DNA of 64,000 nt from Rhodoferax sp. GW822-FHT02A01 (lineage in GTDB: Bacteria > Pseudomonadota > Gammaproteobacteria > Burkholderiales > Burkholderiaceae_C): NCBI RefSeq assembly GCF_038784515.1, contig NZ_CP152376.1, positions 496,001 through 560,000 on the forward strand, given 5' to 3'. The stretch's first letter is position 1; every line of letters begins with the position of its first letter. Under the pieces are notes generated by a model that was given only the letters and a program-made list of their open reading frames with translations, ran no database searches and was not told the DNA's origin. Positions 25,233 through 35,021 of the stretch are shown one piece after another. The translations under genes and the position numbers were made by a program.

Positions 25233-25604
25233 ATGGCCAGCAAGCAACGCTCCAAGACCAACGCCAAGAACGCATCGCCTGGCGCTGCACCCGCCGCGCG
25301 CAACAGCACGGGTGACACCTTTTTTGGCTGGGACGGGGACGTTCTGGTCGTCAACATCCTGGGCAAACCAGCCGCGTCCAAGGATGCCATCGGCAAACCC
25401 AAGGGCACACAGCTCAAGGTCAGCGTCACGGCCGCGCCCAAGGATGGCAAGGCCACTGACCACATGGTGCGCTTTCTGGCGCCACTCTTTGGCGTGGCGG
25501 TGTCAGACATCGAGGTGGTGTTTGGGCGCGAGAACGTCAACAAGCAATTGCGCATCCGATCCCCCAAGAAATTGCCGCCTGTTTTTGACTCGGAAGCGTC
25601 ATAA
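25233..25604 (+). CDS. DUF167 (YggU-type) protein
   Basis: The 123-aa protein matches the DUF167/YggU family. The conserved core includes LKVSVTAAPKDGKATDHMVR (about residues 66-85) and VFGRENVNKQLRIRSPK. A basic, Ala/Ser-rich N-terminal tail of about 28 residues precedes the domain. The family is small, widespread and without an assigned function. It is divergent from the radical-SAM gene and upstream of the DsbD-like gene. Confidence 0.86.
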   Translation: MASKQRSKTNAKNASPGAAPAARNSTGDTFFGWDGDVLVVNILGKPAASKDAIGKPKGTQLKVSVTAAPKDGKATDHMVRFLAPLFGVAVSDIEVVFGRENVNKQLRIRSPKKLPPVFDSEAS

Positions 25605-25667
25605 ACGGCTTGGCGCGACAATCGGGGGGTAGCGCAGTGTGCGCCCCTTATTTGTCGGCCTGCTCCC

Positions 25668-27926
25668 ATGTTCCTATTCCCTGAACGCTCCCATAACCCT
25701 ATGCCCGGCTCGCGCCCGCTCGCGCGTCCGTGGGCTCGCGCGGCTGCCGCCTGCATGGCAACCCTTTGCATGGCCACCACCGCCTGGGCACAGTTCTCGT
25801 CCCCTGCCGCCAGTTCGGTGGGCGGAGGAGCCGTCAGTGCCGTGGTGCAAACCGAGCAGGTGCGCGCCGAACTGGTTGCCTACGCGCCGGACGGCGTAAG
25901 TGCCGGCAAACCGGTTTGGGTGGGGCTGCAGCTTACGCACCAGCCGCAATGGCACACCTATTGGAAGAACGCCGGGGACTCCGGCCTGCCCACGCGATTG
26001 GAGTGGAGCCTGCCCGCCGGCGTCACCGCGGGTGAGATTGCTTGGCCCACACCACAAAAAATCAATATTGGCAGCCTGGCCAATTTTGGCTATGAAGGCA
26101 CGGTGCTGCTGCCGGTGCCGCTGAGCATCGACAAAGCATTCGCGCCGTCTGCTTTGGCCGACACCATGGAGGTCAAGCTTTCGGCATCCTGGCTGGTGTG
26201 CAAGCAGGAGTGCGTGCCGCAGGACGGCAACTTTGTATTGCAACTGCCCTTGCGCGGCTCCACCGCATTGCATGCTGCGGACTTTGAGCGTGCCCGCGCA
26301 GCGCAGCCCGTTGCGCACAACGGCAAGTCCGAGGTCCAGTTGGCCAAGGACGGACTCACCGTCACGATTGCCGGTCTGCCCGCCGCCTGGCTTGGCAAGA
26401 ACATCAGCGCCTTCATTGAAGCACCGGACATCATCGAGACTGCCCGCTCACCTTCAGCCAGCGACAGCAAGCCACAGAACTGGAGCGGCGATGGAAGCTG
26501 GTCTGCCACGCTGCCCTACTCCACCTTGCGCAGCGAATCACCGGCAAGCTTGGCCTTTGTGCTGGTATCAGGCACGCAGAGTCTGAGAACCCAGGCCACC
26601 GTACATGGGACTTGGCCGCCTTTGCCCACGGGACCAGCCGCGTCCGCCACACCGCAGTTGACCGGCACCAGCGGCAGTGCGCCGCTCCCCCCTGCCAAGG
26701 CAGATGCCGGACTGGGAACCTGGGCCCTGGCCATGGGCGCGGCCTTGCTGGGCGGGCTGATCCTCAACCTCATGCCCTGTGTATTCCCGGTACTGGCCAT
26801 CAAGGTGCTGGGGTTCACCCGCCCGGGACAGTCGCACGTGAGCCACCGCACCCAGGGCCTTGCTTATACCGCCGGTGTGGTGCTGTCCTTTCTGGCACTG
26901 GGTGGGCTAATGCTGGCGCTGCGTGCCGGTGGGGAGCGTCTGGGCTGGGGCTTTCAGCTTCAGTCGCCAGCGGTGATTGCGGCACTGGCCTTGCTGTTTA
27001 CGCTGATCGGCCTGAACCTCATGGGCTTGCTGGAAGTGGGCAATCTGCTGCCCGGCAAGCTGGCCTCCCTGCAATTGCGCCACCCGGTGGGTGACGCATT
27101 CCTGTCGGGGGTGCTGGCGGTGGCCATTGCGTCGCCCTGCACGGCGCCCTTCATGGGCGCCTCGCTGGGTTACGCCATTGCGCTGCCAGCGCTGCAGGCG
27201 CTGGGCATTTTTGCTGCACTGGGTGTGGGGCTGGCCCTGCCGTTTCTGGCCATCAGCTGGATTCCCGGTTCGGCCAAGCTGCTGCCACGGCCCGGTGCAT
27301 GGATGGTCACGCTGCGCCGCTTTCTGGCTTTCCCCATGTGGGCCACGGTGGTCTGGCTGCTGTGGGTGCTGGGCCATCTGAGCGGCGTGGACGGCGCCGC
27401 CAGCCTGCTGGCCCTGTTGCTGTGTCTGGCGCTGCTGGTGTGGTCGCTGCGTTTGAGCGGGCGCAGCCGTGTGGTGCTCAGCGCCATTGCTTTGCTGACC
27501 GGCATCTGGCTGACTGCCAGCCTGGGGCCCAATGTGCTGCGCGAGGAAGCCGCTGCCTCCGCGTCTGCGTCCGCCGGCTCAGCCGCAGGTGCCTGGCAGC
27601 CCTGGGAGCCCGGCCGTGTAGAAGCAGAGCTTGCTGCCGGGAAGCCTGTGTTTGTGGACTTTACCGCCGCCTGGTGCATTACCTGCCAGTACAACAAGAA
27701 GACCACGCTTGCCGACGCCACCGTGCAGGCGGACTTTTCCGCCAAGAAGGTAAGCCTGCTGCGCGCCGACTGGACCCATCGCGACCCAGCCATTACCCAG
27801 GCCCTGAGCGATCTGGGTCGCAGCGGTGTGCCGGTGTACGTGCTGTACCAGCCAGGCAAGCCAGCGGTGGTCCTGTCGGAATTGCTGGGCGTGGGTGAGT
27901 TGCGGTCCGCGCTGGCGCGCCTCTAA
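25668..27926 (+). CDS. Thiol:disulfide interchange protein of the DsbD/ScsB type
   Basis: The 752-aa protein moves electrons from the cytoplasm to periplasmic thiol partners. A signal peptide (about residues 12-40, cleavage after AWA) is followed by an N-terminal domain with Cys178-x3-Cys182, which is the ScsB-like spacing rather than that of E. coli DsbD. The membrane part has the paired cysteines Cys371 (LMPCVFPVL) and Cys491 (ASPCTAPF). The C-terminal thioredoxin-like domain ends in Cys670-x2-Cys673 (AAWCITCQYN). All three redox pairs are complete. It lies upstream of hemE. Confidence 0.93.
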   Translation: MFLFPERSHNPMPGSRPLARPWARAAAACMATLCMATTAWAQFSSPAASSVGGGAVSAVVQTEQVRAELVAYAPDGVSAGKPVWVGLQLTHQPQWHTYWKNAGDSGLPTRLEWSLPAGVTAGEIAWPTPQKINIGSLANFGYEGTVLLPVPLSIDKAFAPSALADTMEVKLSASWLVCKQECVPQDGNFVLQLPLRGSTALHAADFERARAAQPVAHNGKSEVQLAKDGLTVTIAGLPAAWLGKNISAFIEAPDIIETARSPSASDSKPQNWSGDGSWSATLPYSTLRSESPASLAFVLVSGTQSLRTQATVHGTWPPLPTGPAASATPQLTGTSGSAPLPPAKADAGLGTWALAMGAALLGGLILNLMPCVFPVLAIKVLGFTRPGQSHVSHRTQGLAYTAGVVLSFLALGGLMLALRAGGERLGWGFQLQSPAVIAALALLFTLIGLNLMGLLEVGNLLPGKLASLQLRHPVGDAFLSGVLAVAIASPCTAPFMGASLGYAIALPALQALGIFAALGVGLALPFLAISWIPGSAKLLPRPGAWMVTLRRFLAFPMWATVVWLLWVLGHLSGVDGAASLLALLLCLALLVWSLRLSGRSRVVLSAIALLTGIWLTASLGPNVLREEAAASASASAGSAAGAWQPWEPGRVEAELAAGKPVFVDFTAAWCITCQYNKKTTLADATVQADFSAKKVSLLRADWTHRDPAITQALSDLGRSGVPVYVLYQPGKPAVVLSELLGVGELRSALARL

Positions 27927-28022
27927 GCGCCGCACGCTGCTACTGCCAAGCTTGGTGTAAGGCTGCAGGGCGGTCACCTGCGACAATCAGGCTATCTACC
28001 TAACGCCAAGCTGCGCTGCCTC

Positions 28023-29132
28023 ATGACCACTTTTGCCCCGCTCCAGAACGATACATTCCTGCGCGCCTGCATGCGCCAGGCTACGGACTACACGCCCTTG
28101 TGGCTGATGCGCCAAGCCGGGCGTTACCTGCCGGAATACTGCGCCACCCGTGCCAAGGCAGGCAGCTTCATGGGGCTGGCCACCAACACCGACTACGCAA
28201 CCGAAGTAACGCTGCAGCCGCTGGAACGCTACCCACTGGATGCCGCCATCCTGTTCAGTGACATCCTGACCGTGCCCGATGCCATGGGTCTGGGCCTGTC
28301 CTTCGCGCAGGGCGAAGGCCCGCGTTTTGCCACCGCTGTGCGCGATGAAGCCGCCGTCGCCAAGCTGGAAGTGCCGGACATGGACAAGCTGCGCTATGTG
28401 TTCGATGCCGTCACCTCCATCCGCAAGGCACTCAATGGCCGTGTTCCCCTGATCGGCTTCTCCGGCAGCCCCTGGACACTGGCCTGCTACATGGTCGAAG
28501 GCAAGGGCTCGGACGATTACCGTCTGGTCAAGACCATGCTGTACAGCCGCCCGGACCTGATGCACCGCATGCTGGCGGTGAATGCCGATGCCGTGGCCAC
28601 CTACCTGAATGCCCAGATTGACGCCGGCGCCCAGGCCGTGATGGTTTTTGACAGCTGGGGCGGTGTGCTAGCCGATGGTGCGTTCCAGGACTTCTCACTG
28701 GCCTATACCAAGCGGGTGCTGGCGCAGCTCAAGCGTGTCGGCGTGGACGGTAAGGTGGTGCCGCGCATTGTGTTCACCAAGGGCGGTGGCCTGTGGCTGA
28801 AAGACATGGCACCACTCGACTGCGAAGTGCTGGGCCTGGACTGGACAGTCAATCTGGGTATTGCACGTGCCCTGGTGGGCGGAACCGAGAACGGCCCTGG
28901 CAAAGCACTGCAAGGCAATATCGACCCGAATGTGCTGTTCGCACCGCCCGTGCAAATCGCTACCGAAGTGGCACGCGTGCTCGACAGCTTTGGCACACCG
29001 TATCAGGGCACGGGCACCGGACCCACGCACATTTTCAACCTCGGCCATGGCATCAGCCAGTACACGCCGCCCGAAAACGTTGCAGCACTGGTCGAAGCCG
29101 TGCACAGCCACTCAAAAGTGCAGCGACGGTAA
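28023..29132 (+). CDS. hemE: Uroporphyrinogen decarboxylase HemE
   Basis: HemE removes four carboxyl groups from uroporphyrinogen III to give coproporphyrinogen III in haem synthesis. The 369-aa length is normal. The substrate-binding signature [15 protein letters not shown] (about residues 20-34) and the second family motif [16 protein letters not shown] (about residues 144-159) are intact, and the C-terminal [16 protein letters not shown] motif is present. It is preceded by 96 bp with no clear terminator after the DsbD-like gene and is followed by a 377-bp AT-rich spacer. Confidence 0.97.
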   Translation: MTTFAPLQNDTFLRACMRQATDYTPLWLMRQAGRYLPEYCATRAKAGSFMGLATNTDYATEVTLQPLERYPLDAAILFSDILTVPDAMGLGLSFAQGEGPRFATAVRDEAAVAKLEVPDMDKLRYVFDAVTSIRKALNGRVPLIGFSGSPWTLACYMVEGKGSDDYRLVKTMLYSRPDLMHRMLAVNADAVATYLNAQIDAGAQAVMVFDSWGGVLADGAFQDFSLAYTKRVLAQLKRVGVDGKVVPRIVFTKGGGLWLKDMAPLDCEVLGLDWTVNLGIARALVGGTENGPGKALQGNIDPNVLFAPPVQIATEVARVLDSFGTPYQGTGTGPTHIFNLGHGISQYTPPENVAALVEAVHSHSKVQRR

Positions 29133-29178
29133 TTTCTATACCACGTTTTTGGCACCTTGCAAGCGACCGCATCACTAC

Positions 29179-29187
29179 TTATGCACA
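29179..29187 (+). promoter_or_regulatory. DnaA box (TTATGCACA)
   Basis: The 9-mer fits the DnaA-box consensus TTATNCACA. It lies 47 bp after the hemE stop, in the same orientation as the perfect box at 29366. Confidence 0.55.
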
Positions 29188-29333
29188 AAATGAGGGATGC
29201 GGCACAGCAGCAAATCGGAAACGGTGCATATTGCGCTACAAACTCCATAGCGCGTGTAAGTTGTTGATTTGTAAGGATTTAAAACTTTGCTTTTTTTCTG
29301 GGCATTCCGGCGAAAGCCTTGATTTACAAGGCG

Positions 29334-29360
29334 TTGACAGGTGTCGGTCCAAGATATGAA
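29334..29360 (+). promoter_or_regulatory. Candidate priA promoter
   Basis: A perfect -35 hexamer TTGACA (29334-29339) is followed after 15 bp by TATGAA (29355-29360). The spacing is short. The predicted transcript start would lie on the perfect DnaA box at 29366-29374. Confidence 0.45.
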
Positions 29361-29365
29361 CAAAG

Positions 29366-29374
29366 TTATCCACA
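29366..29374 (+). promoter_or_regulatory. Perfect DnaA box (TTATCCACA)
   Basis: This 9-mer is the high-affinity DnaA box. It is located just after the candidate priA promoter, in a position where a bound protein would interfere with transcription start. Confidence 0.65.
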
Positions 29375-29509
29375 GAAACTCTGAACTACTCACAAATGGT
29401 TTGTAAATCAAGCACTTAGCCTTCCTTCCTCAGAATTACATCAACTAAACACCCCAACTGAGCACCCAGCTGCGAACGTTCCAGTACCGGTTTCACCCGC
29501 CCTCACTCC

Positions 29510-31753
29510 ATGACCACCTGGCTCTGCGTACTCGTTCAGACCCCCGCGCATTCCGCCCTGGGGCCGGTGCTGACCTACCGCAACCCGCAACCGTTGCCGA
29601 GTGGCACGCTGGTGCGGGTGCCGCTGGGTACACGCGAGACCTTGGGCCTGGTCTGGGAACCGAGTGCGGCAGATGCCACCGGCGAGATCGACCCGGACAA
29701 GGTGCGTGACATCGCTGACGTGCTGGAAGGTATAGCGCCTTTGGGCACGCCATGGCAGCAGTTGGTGACATTTGCCGCCCAGTACTACCAGCGTTCGGTT
29801 GGTGAAGTGGCGTTGGCGGCCCTGCCACCGCAGTTGCGGGACCTCTCGCCCCAGCAGATGCAGCGTCGGCTCAAGCGCAAGAAATCCACCGATGCAATGC
29901 CTGCCGCGATGCAAACGGCGCAAACGCTGAGCCCCGAACAGGCCGAAGTGGTGGAGCAGATCCGCCAGCAACCCGGACCGTTTCTGCTGTTTGGCGCCAC
30001 CGGCAGCGGCAAGACCGAGGTGTACCTGCACTGCGTACAGACCTTGCTGGCACAGGACCCGCATGCCCAGGCGCTGGTCATGGTGCCGGAAATCAACCTC
30101 ACGCCACAGTTGGAAGCGCGCTTCCTGGCCCGCTTCGCGCCCCTGTATGGCGAACAGGCGGTGGTCTCCCTGCACAGCGGCATGACCAACCCGCAGCGCC
30201 TGAAAAGCTGGCTGGCGGCACACAGCGGCTGCGCGCGCATCGTGCTGGGCACGCGCATGGCCGTTTTCGCCTCCCTGCCGGCCCTGCGCCTGATCGTGGT
30301 GGACGAAGAGCATGATCCCAGCTACAAGAGCAGCGAAGGTGCACGCTATTCGGCGCGCGACCTGGCGGTGTACCGGGGCAAGCTGGAGGGCGCGAAGGTC
30401 ATCCTGGGTTCAGCCACCCCGTCATTGGAGAGCTGGTACCACAGCCGCCCGGCTGACCAGGGCGGTCGCTACCAGCGGCTACATATGCCCAGCCGCATAG
30501 GCGCCGAAGAAGGCACTTCGGTGTTACCTGCGGCACCCGATGTTTCACCCCCCAGCGTGCAGAGCCTGGCCACCGCCGCGCGCCAGGCCATGCGGCTGCA
30601 GTCGGGCACCCCCGCAGGCTTGCCCCTGGTGCGGCGTGTGGATATGAACCACCAGCCCCGCAGGGCCGTGTTTTCCACACCGCTGCTGGAAGCCATCAAG
30701 GAGCGGGTGGCGCGCGGCGAACAGTGCATGGTGTTCCTGAACCGGCGCGGCTATGCACCGGTGCTGCACTGTGCCGATTGCGGCTGGAAGAGCGAGTGCC
30801 CGCATTGCTCGACCTTCCGGGTCTTCCACAAAATAGACCGCACCCTGCGCTGCCACCACTGCGGCTTTACCGAGCGCGTGCCACGCGCCTGCCCGGCCTG
30901 CGGCAATCTGGACATAGAGCCCATGGGACGTGGCACCGAGCAGCTGGAAGAGCAACTCGCCGAACTGCTGGCCGATGTGCGGCGCCCGGGGACCGCCAGC
31001 GCGGAGCACCCGCAGGGTGAGCCGCTGCGCATTGCCCGTATTGATGCCGACAGCACCCGCCTGAAGGGTGCCTTGGAAGAACAACTGGCCGCCGTCCATG
31101 CCGGTGACGTGGATGTGCTGGTGGGCACCCAGATGATTGCCAAGGGCCATGACTTCCGCCGCATCACGCTGGTGGCAGCGGTCAACCCCGATGGCGCCTT
31201 GTTCTCCAGCGACTTTCGTGCGCCCGAGCGCCTGTTCAGCCTGCTGATGCAGGCCGCAGGCCGTGCCGGACGCGACGCGGCATTGGGTGAAAGCAGCGAA
31301 GTCTGGATACAGACATTCCAACCGGCGCACCCGCTTTATGCTGCACTCAAGGCGCACGACTACCCGGCCTTTGCCGATCAGCAACTGCTGGAACGGGAAC
31401 AGGCCGGCATGCCACCTTTCAGCGCGCAGGCGCTGGTGCGGGCGGAAGCCCGCACGCAGGAGGCGGCACAAGCCTTTCTGAACCTGGCGCGCATGTCGGC
31501 TTTGGAGGACATGGCACAGTGGCCGGGTTGGGCTCCCATCCTGGAGCAGGTGTCGGTGTACCCGGCCGTCCCCATGGCGATCCAGCGCGTAGCCAACATC
31601 GAGCGTGCCCAGATGCTGGTGGAAAGCCCCTCGCGCTCGGCCCTGCAGAAGTTCCTGGCGGCATGGCACGACGTGCTGCATGCCAGCCGCTCTGCGCCGG
31701 AATGCAAGGGCCTGATCCGCTGGGCGGTGGATGTGGACCCGTTGGCGATCTAG
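29510..31753 (+). CDS. priA: Primosomal replication-restart helicase PriA
   Basis: PriA recognises stalled forks and reloads the replicative helicase. The 747-aa length is normal. The N-terminal DNA-binding domain comes first, then the Walker A motif LLFGATGSGKTEVYL (about residues 160-175) and the DEEH box in LIVVDEEHDPSYKS. The zinc-binding segment follows, with eight cysteines in four CxxC-like pairs from CADCGWKSECPHC to CPACG, and the helicase C-terminal motifs VGTQMIAKGHDFRRITLV and QAAGRAGRD. The ATG at 29510 gives the standard N-terminus MTTWLCVLVQTP. Confidence 0.96.
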   Translation: MTTWLCVLVQTPAHSALGPVLTYRNPQPLPSGTLVRVPLGTRETLGLVWEPSAADATGEIDPDKVRDIADVLEGIAPLGTPWQQLVTFAAQYYQRSVGEVALAALPPQLRDLSPQQMQRRLKRKKSTDAMPAAMQTAQTLSPEQAEVVEQIRQQPGPFLLFGATGSGKTEVYLHCVQTLLAQDPHAQALVMVPEINLTPQLEARFLARFAPLYGEQAVVSLHSGMTNPQRLKSWLAAHSGCARIVLGTRMAVFASLPALRLIVVDEEHDPSYKSSEGARYSARDLAVYRGKLEGAKVILGSATPSLESWYHSRPADQGGRYQRLHMPSRIGAEEGTSVLPAAPDVSPPSVQSLATAARQAMRLQSGTPAGLPLVRRVDMNHQPRRAVFSTPLLEAIKERVARGEQCMVFLNRRGYAPVLHCADCGWKSECPHCSTFRVFHKIDRTLRCHHCGFTERVPRACPACGNLDIEPMGRGTEQLEEQLAELLADVRRPGTASAEHPQGEPLRIARIDADSTRLKGALEEQLAAVHAGDVDVLVGTQMIAKGHDFRRITLVAAVNPDGALFSSDFRAPERLFSLLMQAAGRAGRDAALGESSEVWIQTFQPAHPLYAALKAHDYPAFADQQLLEREQAGMPPFSAQALVRAEARTQEAAQAFLNLARMSALEDMAQWPGWAPILEQVSVYPAVPMAIQRVANIERAQMLVESPSRSALQKFLAAWHDVLHASRSAPECKGLIRWAVDVDPLAI

Positions 31754-31769
31754 CCCCAGCTGACAGAAG

Positions 31770-32756
31770 TTAGCGCACGCTCAGCAGAGCGACGGCACCA
31801 GAGAATGTGAAGAAGGCCGCCACTGTGGAAGCCAGGATGATGCGGGCGATGCGTCCACTGTCGGCACCGTAACGCTCGGCCAGAAGCACCACATTGCTGG
31901 CACTGGGCAGGGCTGCCAGCAATACCAGCACCTTGAGTGCAAAAGGATGGAGCGCAATGCCCAAGGCAATGGCAGCCGACCCCACACCCCAGACCAGCGC
32001 CGGGTGGACAAACAACTTGAGGGCGGCGACGGGCAGATAGGCTTGCCAAGGTACGGCGTGTGTCCGGTCGGTTGCCGACAGTATCTGAGACCGCGCCAAA
32101 ACAGCACCAATGGTGAACAACGCGACCGGTGAGGCTGCATCGGCCAGCAAGCCCAAGGTCTTGCCTACGGGTTGCGGCAACTCCCAATGCAACCAGGAAA
32201 CACAGGCACCGGCAAAAATGGCCCAGGGCAAGGGATTGGCAGCCACACCCCGCAAGGCCTTGGCCGCCGCCTCCGCGGCGCTTGCATGGGGTGCTCCATC
32301 CGACACATGCAGCCCCAAGCGTGAGAGGGCAATACACAGGCTGGAGGTGACCACCATGTCCACAACCAGGGACACGATGACCGGTGTGGCGGCCGCCTGC
32401 CCCAGCTGGGCCACCAGCAAGGGCACGCCCATGAACCCGGTATTCGGGAAAGCAGCCACCAGTGCGCCAAAGGCGGCATCGTTCCAGCCGGTGCGCCCGC
32501 GCCGGGTCAGCCAAAGGCAAAGCGACACCATCAGCAAGGCGCACAGAAGGTAGGTCAACGCCAACTGAGGTGCCAGCAGCTCAGCCAGCGGAGCGGACGC
32601 GCCAAACCGGTACAACATGCAAGGCAGCGCAAAGAACAGCACAAAGCTGTTCAGGCCGGGAATCGCCGAGAGCGCCAGCATCCTGCAGCGCGCAGCCAGG
32701 TAGCCACAGGCGACCAGGGCAAAAAAGGGAAAGGTGATCGTCAGAATGGCCAGCAC
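31770..32756 (-). CDS. AEC-family (auxin efflux carrier-like) transporter
   Basis: The 328-aa membrane protein belongs to the AEC/MleP family of permeases, with about ten hydrophobic segments. Typical marks are the opening LAILTITFPFFALVACGYLA, the NTGFMGVPLLVAQLG segment and the C-terminal half-repeat with LLAALPSASNVVLLAERYG. Family members move dicarboxylates or similar anions; the substrate here is unknown. The start is a GTG at 32756, since an ATG at 32764 is out of frame. It converges on priA and diverges from rep. Confidence 0.88.
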   Translation of the reverse strand: MLAILTITFPFFALVACGYLAARCRMLALSAIPGLNSFVLFFALPCMLYRFGASAPLAELLAPQLALTYLLCALLMVSLCLWLTRRGRTGWNDAAFGALVAAFPNTGFMGVPLLVAQLGQAAATPVIVSLVVDMVVTSSLCIALSRLGLHVSDGAPHASAAEAAAKALRGVAANPLPWAIFAGACVSWLHWELPQPVGKTLGLLADAASPVALFTIGAVLARSQILSATDRTHAVPWQAYLPVAALKLFVHPALVWGVGSAAIALGIALHPFALKVLVLLAALPSASNVVLLAERYGADSGRIARIILASTVAAFFTFSGAVALLSVR

Positions 32757-32879
32757 CGCGCCATTGTCAACGTGATCGCACGGCGCCCCGCAATCCCGGG
32801 TCGTGCGCGCGACAGGTGGCAGGCCGTTAAGATCAGCCCTCGCCTTTTGTTTGCCCACCTGTCCCCGTCCGCTCCCTCT

Positions 32880-35006
32880 ATGTCTGCAGCCTCCCCATCC
32901 GGAATGAATATCGCCCAGCAAGAGGCCGTGAACTATCTGCACGGCCCCTGTCTGGTGCTGGCCGGTGCGGGGTCGGGCAAGACCCGCGTGATCACGCACA
33001 AGATTGCCCGGCTGATCCAGATGGGCATGGCGCCCAAGCGCATAGCCGCCATCACCTTCACCAACAAGGCCGCGGCCGAAATGCGGGAACGTGCCAAGGG
33101 CCTGATCGGCAAGCAGGCCAAGGAAGTGGTGGTTTCCACCTTCCACTCGCTGGGCGTGCGCATGCTGCGCCAGGATGGCACGGTGATGGGCCTCAAACCC
33201 AACTTCTCCATTCTGGACACGGACGACATCACCAGCATCCTCAAGGACGCCGGCGGCACCACCGACGCCGCTACGGCGCGCCAGTGGCAGTGGACCATCA
33301 GCGGCTGGAAGAGCGCCGGCCTGAACGCAGCCCAGGCCCTGGCGCAGGCGGCCAACGAGGAAGAGCGCGTGGCTGCCATCGTGATGGCGCGCTTTGAGGA
33401 GCGCCTGATCGCCTACCAGAGCGTGGACTTTGACGACCTGATCAGCCTGCCACTCAAGCTGCTGCAGAACCATCCCGAAGTGCGCCAGCGCTGGCAGGCC
33501 CAGATGGGCCATGTGCTGGTGGATGAATATCAGGACACCAACGCCACGCAGTACGAAATGCTCAAGCTGCTGGTTGGAGAGAACCCGCGGGACGCGCGCT
33601 TCACCGCAGTGGGCGACGACGACCAATCTATTTATGGCTGGCGTGGCGCCACCCTGGACAACCTGAAGAAGCTGCCGGTGGACTTCCCGACGCTCAAGGT
33701 CATCAAGCTGGAGCAGAACTACCGCTCCACCAGTGCCATCCTGCGCGCGGCCAACAATGTGATCGGCCCCAACCCCAAGCTCTTTCCCAAGAACCTGTGG
33801 AGCGACCTGGGCGAAGGCGAACCGGTGCGGGTAGTGGACGCCGACAGCGAAGAACACGAAGCCGAGCGCGCGGTGGCCCGCATCCAGAGCCTGCGCGCCG
33901 AGGGCACCTTGGCCCAGGCGGGCGCGCAGTACCGCGAGTTCCGCGACTTTGCCGTGCTGTACCGCGCCAATCACCAAGCCAAACCGTTCGAAAAAGCGCT
34001 GCGCAAGGCCAACATCCCCTACAAGGTCTCCGGGGGGCAGAGCTTTTTTGACCGCGCCGAAATCCGCGACCTGTGTGCCTGGTTCCGCCTGTGGGCCAAC
34101 AACGACGACGACCCGGCGTTCGTGCGTGCCGTCACCACGCCCAAACGCGGCATAGGGCACCAGACCCTGGGCACCCTGGGCACCTTTGCCAACCAGTACA
34201 AGATCAGCCTGTTCGAGGCGTTGTTTTCCTCCTCGCTGGGCTCGGTGCTGAGCGGCAAGGCACTGGGCAGCCTGCACGAGTTCGGCCGCTATGTGAATGA
34301 CCTGCAGTTCCGCGCCCGCCATACCGAAGGCGCTGAAAACGCCGGCGTGTTCCTGGCCGAATGGCTCAAGGAGATCGGCTACGAGCAGCACCTGTATGAC
34401 GGCGAAGACAGCGAGAAGCTGGCGGCCTCCAAATGGGCCAATGTGACCGAATTCTGCGAATGGATGGCCCAGCGCTGCGGCGGCCAGGTGGAGGGCGTGG
34501 CGGGGGTGGATGAGCGTGAAATCAAGAACCTGCTGGAGGTCTCTCAGACCATTGCACTGCTCTCCACCATCAGCGAGCGCGAGAAGGACCAGAACGTGGT
34601 GACCCTGTCGACCCTGCACGCGTCCAAAGGCCTGGAGTGGCCCCACGTGATGCTGGTGGGCGTGAACGAAGGCGTGCTGCCTTTCAAGCTCAATGAAGAC
34701 GCCAACGGCGATGGCAAGCGTAGCGCCGAGGCCGTTAATGAGGATCTGGCGAGCCGCTTGCAGGAAGAGCGGCGCCTGATGTATGTGGGCATCACGCGCG
34801 CCCAACGCAGTCTGGCCGTGAGCTGGACCCGGCGACGCAAGAAGGGACGCGAGCTTGTCGCCGCATTGCCGAGCCGGTTCATTGCCGAGATGGCACTTGA
34901 CCAGGCCACGGTGAAGGAAGATCCGCGCGAGAAACTGCGGGCGCTACGCGCCGAGTTCGCACTCAAGGCACAGGCATCGGCTGCGGCAGCCGCCACCAAC
35001 CGCTAA
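32880..35006 (+). CDS. rep: ATP-dependent DNA helicase Rep (UvrD/Rep superfamily 1)
   Basis: The 708-aa protein unwinds DNA 3' to 5' and helps forks pass protein roadblocks. Motifs in order are the Walker A segment AGAGSGKTRVITHKIARLI (about residues 30-48), ITFTNKAAAEMRERAKG, DEYQDTNATQYEML, GDDDQSIYGWRGA, EQNYRSTSAILRAAN, and the late STLHASKGLEWPHVMLVGV and RLMYVGITRAQ. It is close to Rep of other betaproteobacteria and a little longer than E. coli Rep (673 aa). I start it at the ATG at 32880; MNIAQQ nine codons later is an alternative. Confidence 0.93.
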   Translation: MSAASPSGMNIAQQEAVNYLHGPCLVLAGAGSGKTRVITHKIARLIQMGMAPKRIAAITFTNKAAAEMRERAKGLIGKQAKEVVVSTFHSLGVRMLRQDGTVMGLKPNFSILDTDDITSILKDAGGTTDAATARQWQWTISGWKSAGLNAAQALAQAANEEERVAAIVMARFEERLIAYQSVDFDDLISLPLKLLQNHPEVRQRWQAQMGHVLVDEYQDTNATQYEMLKLLVGENPRDARFTAVGDDDQSIYGWRGATLDNLKKLPVDFPTLKVIKLEQNYRSTSAILRAANNVIGPNPKLFPKNLWSDLGEGEPVRVVDADSEEHEAERAVARIQSLRAEGTLAQAGAQYREFRDFAVLYRANHQAKPFEKALRKANIPYKVSGGQSFFDRAEIRDLCAWFRLWANNDDDPAFVRAVTTPKRGIGHQTLGTLGTFANQYKISLFEALFSSSLGSVLSGKALGSLHEFGRYVNDLQFRARHTEGAENAGVFLAEWLKEIGYEQHLYDGEDSEKLAASKWANVTEFCEWMAQRCGGQVEGVAGVDEREIKNLLEVSQTIALLSTISEREKDQNVVTLSTLHASKGLEWPHVMLVGVNEGVLPFKLNEDANGDGKRSAEAVNEDLASRLQEERRLMYVGITRAQRSLAVSWTRRRKKGRELVAALPSRFIAEMALDQATVKEDPREKLRALRAEFALKAQASAAAAATNR

Positions 35007-35021
35007 GTCAATGGAAAGGGC

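Larger units (their letters stand above)
29318..29412. repeat. 12-bp perfect inverted repeat flanking the priA promoter region
   Basis: CTTGATTTACAA (29318-29329) and TTGTAAATCAAG (29401-29412) are exact complements separated by 71 bp. The interval contains the TTGACA element and the perfect DnaA box. Confidence 0.6.
29133..29509. other. AT-rich 377-bp spacer between hemE and priA with DnaA boxes
   Basis: No gene is seen in this stretch. Parts of it are about 36-39% GC by counting (29261-29330 and 29341-29420), well below the surrounding genes. It holds two DnaA boxes on the same strand, a 12-bp inverted repeat, a 13-bp imperfect direct repeat (TTGATTTGTAAGG at 29264, TTGATTTACAAGG at 29319) and a candidate promoter. 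The layout recalls a replication-related or DnaA-controlled regulatory region ahead of priA. Confidence 0.6.

Noticed and set aside
29133-29509. Chromosomal replication origin
   Set aside because: DnaA boxes and AT-rich repeats are present, but only two boxes are seen, dnaA and dnaN are absent, and the direction of rpoBC does not fit an origin at this place.
32757-34805. Apparent N-terminal extension of the AEC transporter across rep
   Set aside because: The frame opposite rep is only open by chance. The transporter has a normal hydrophobic start at GTG 32756, and the upstream part is not protein-like.
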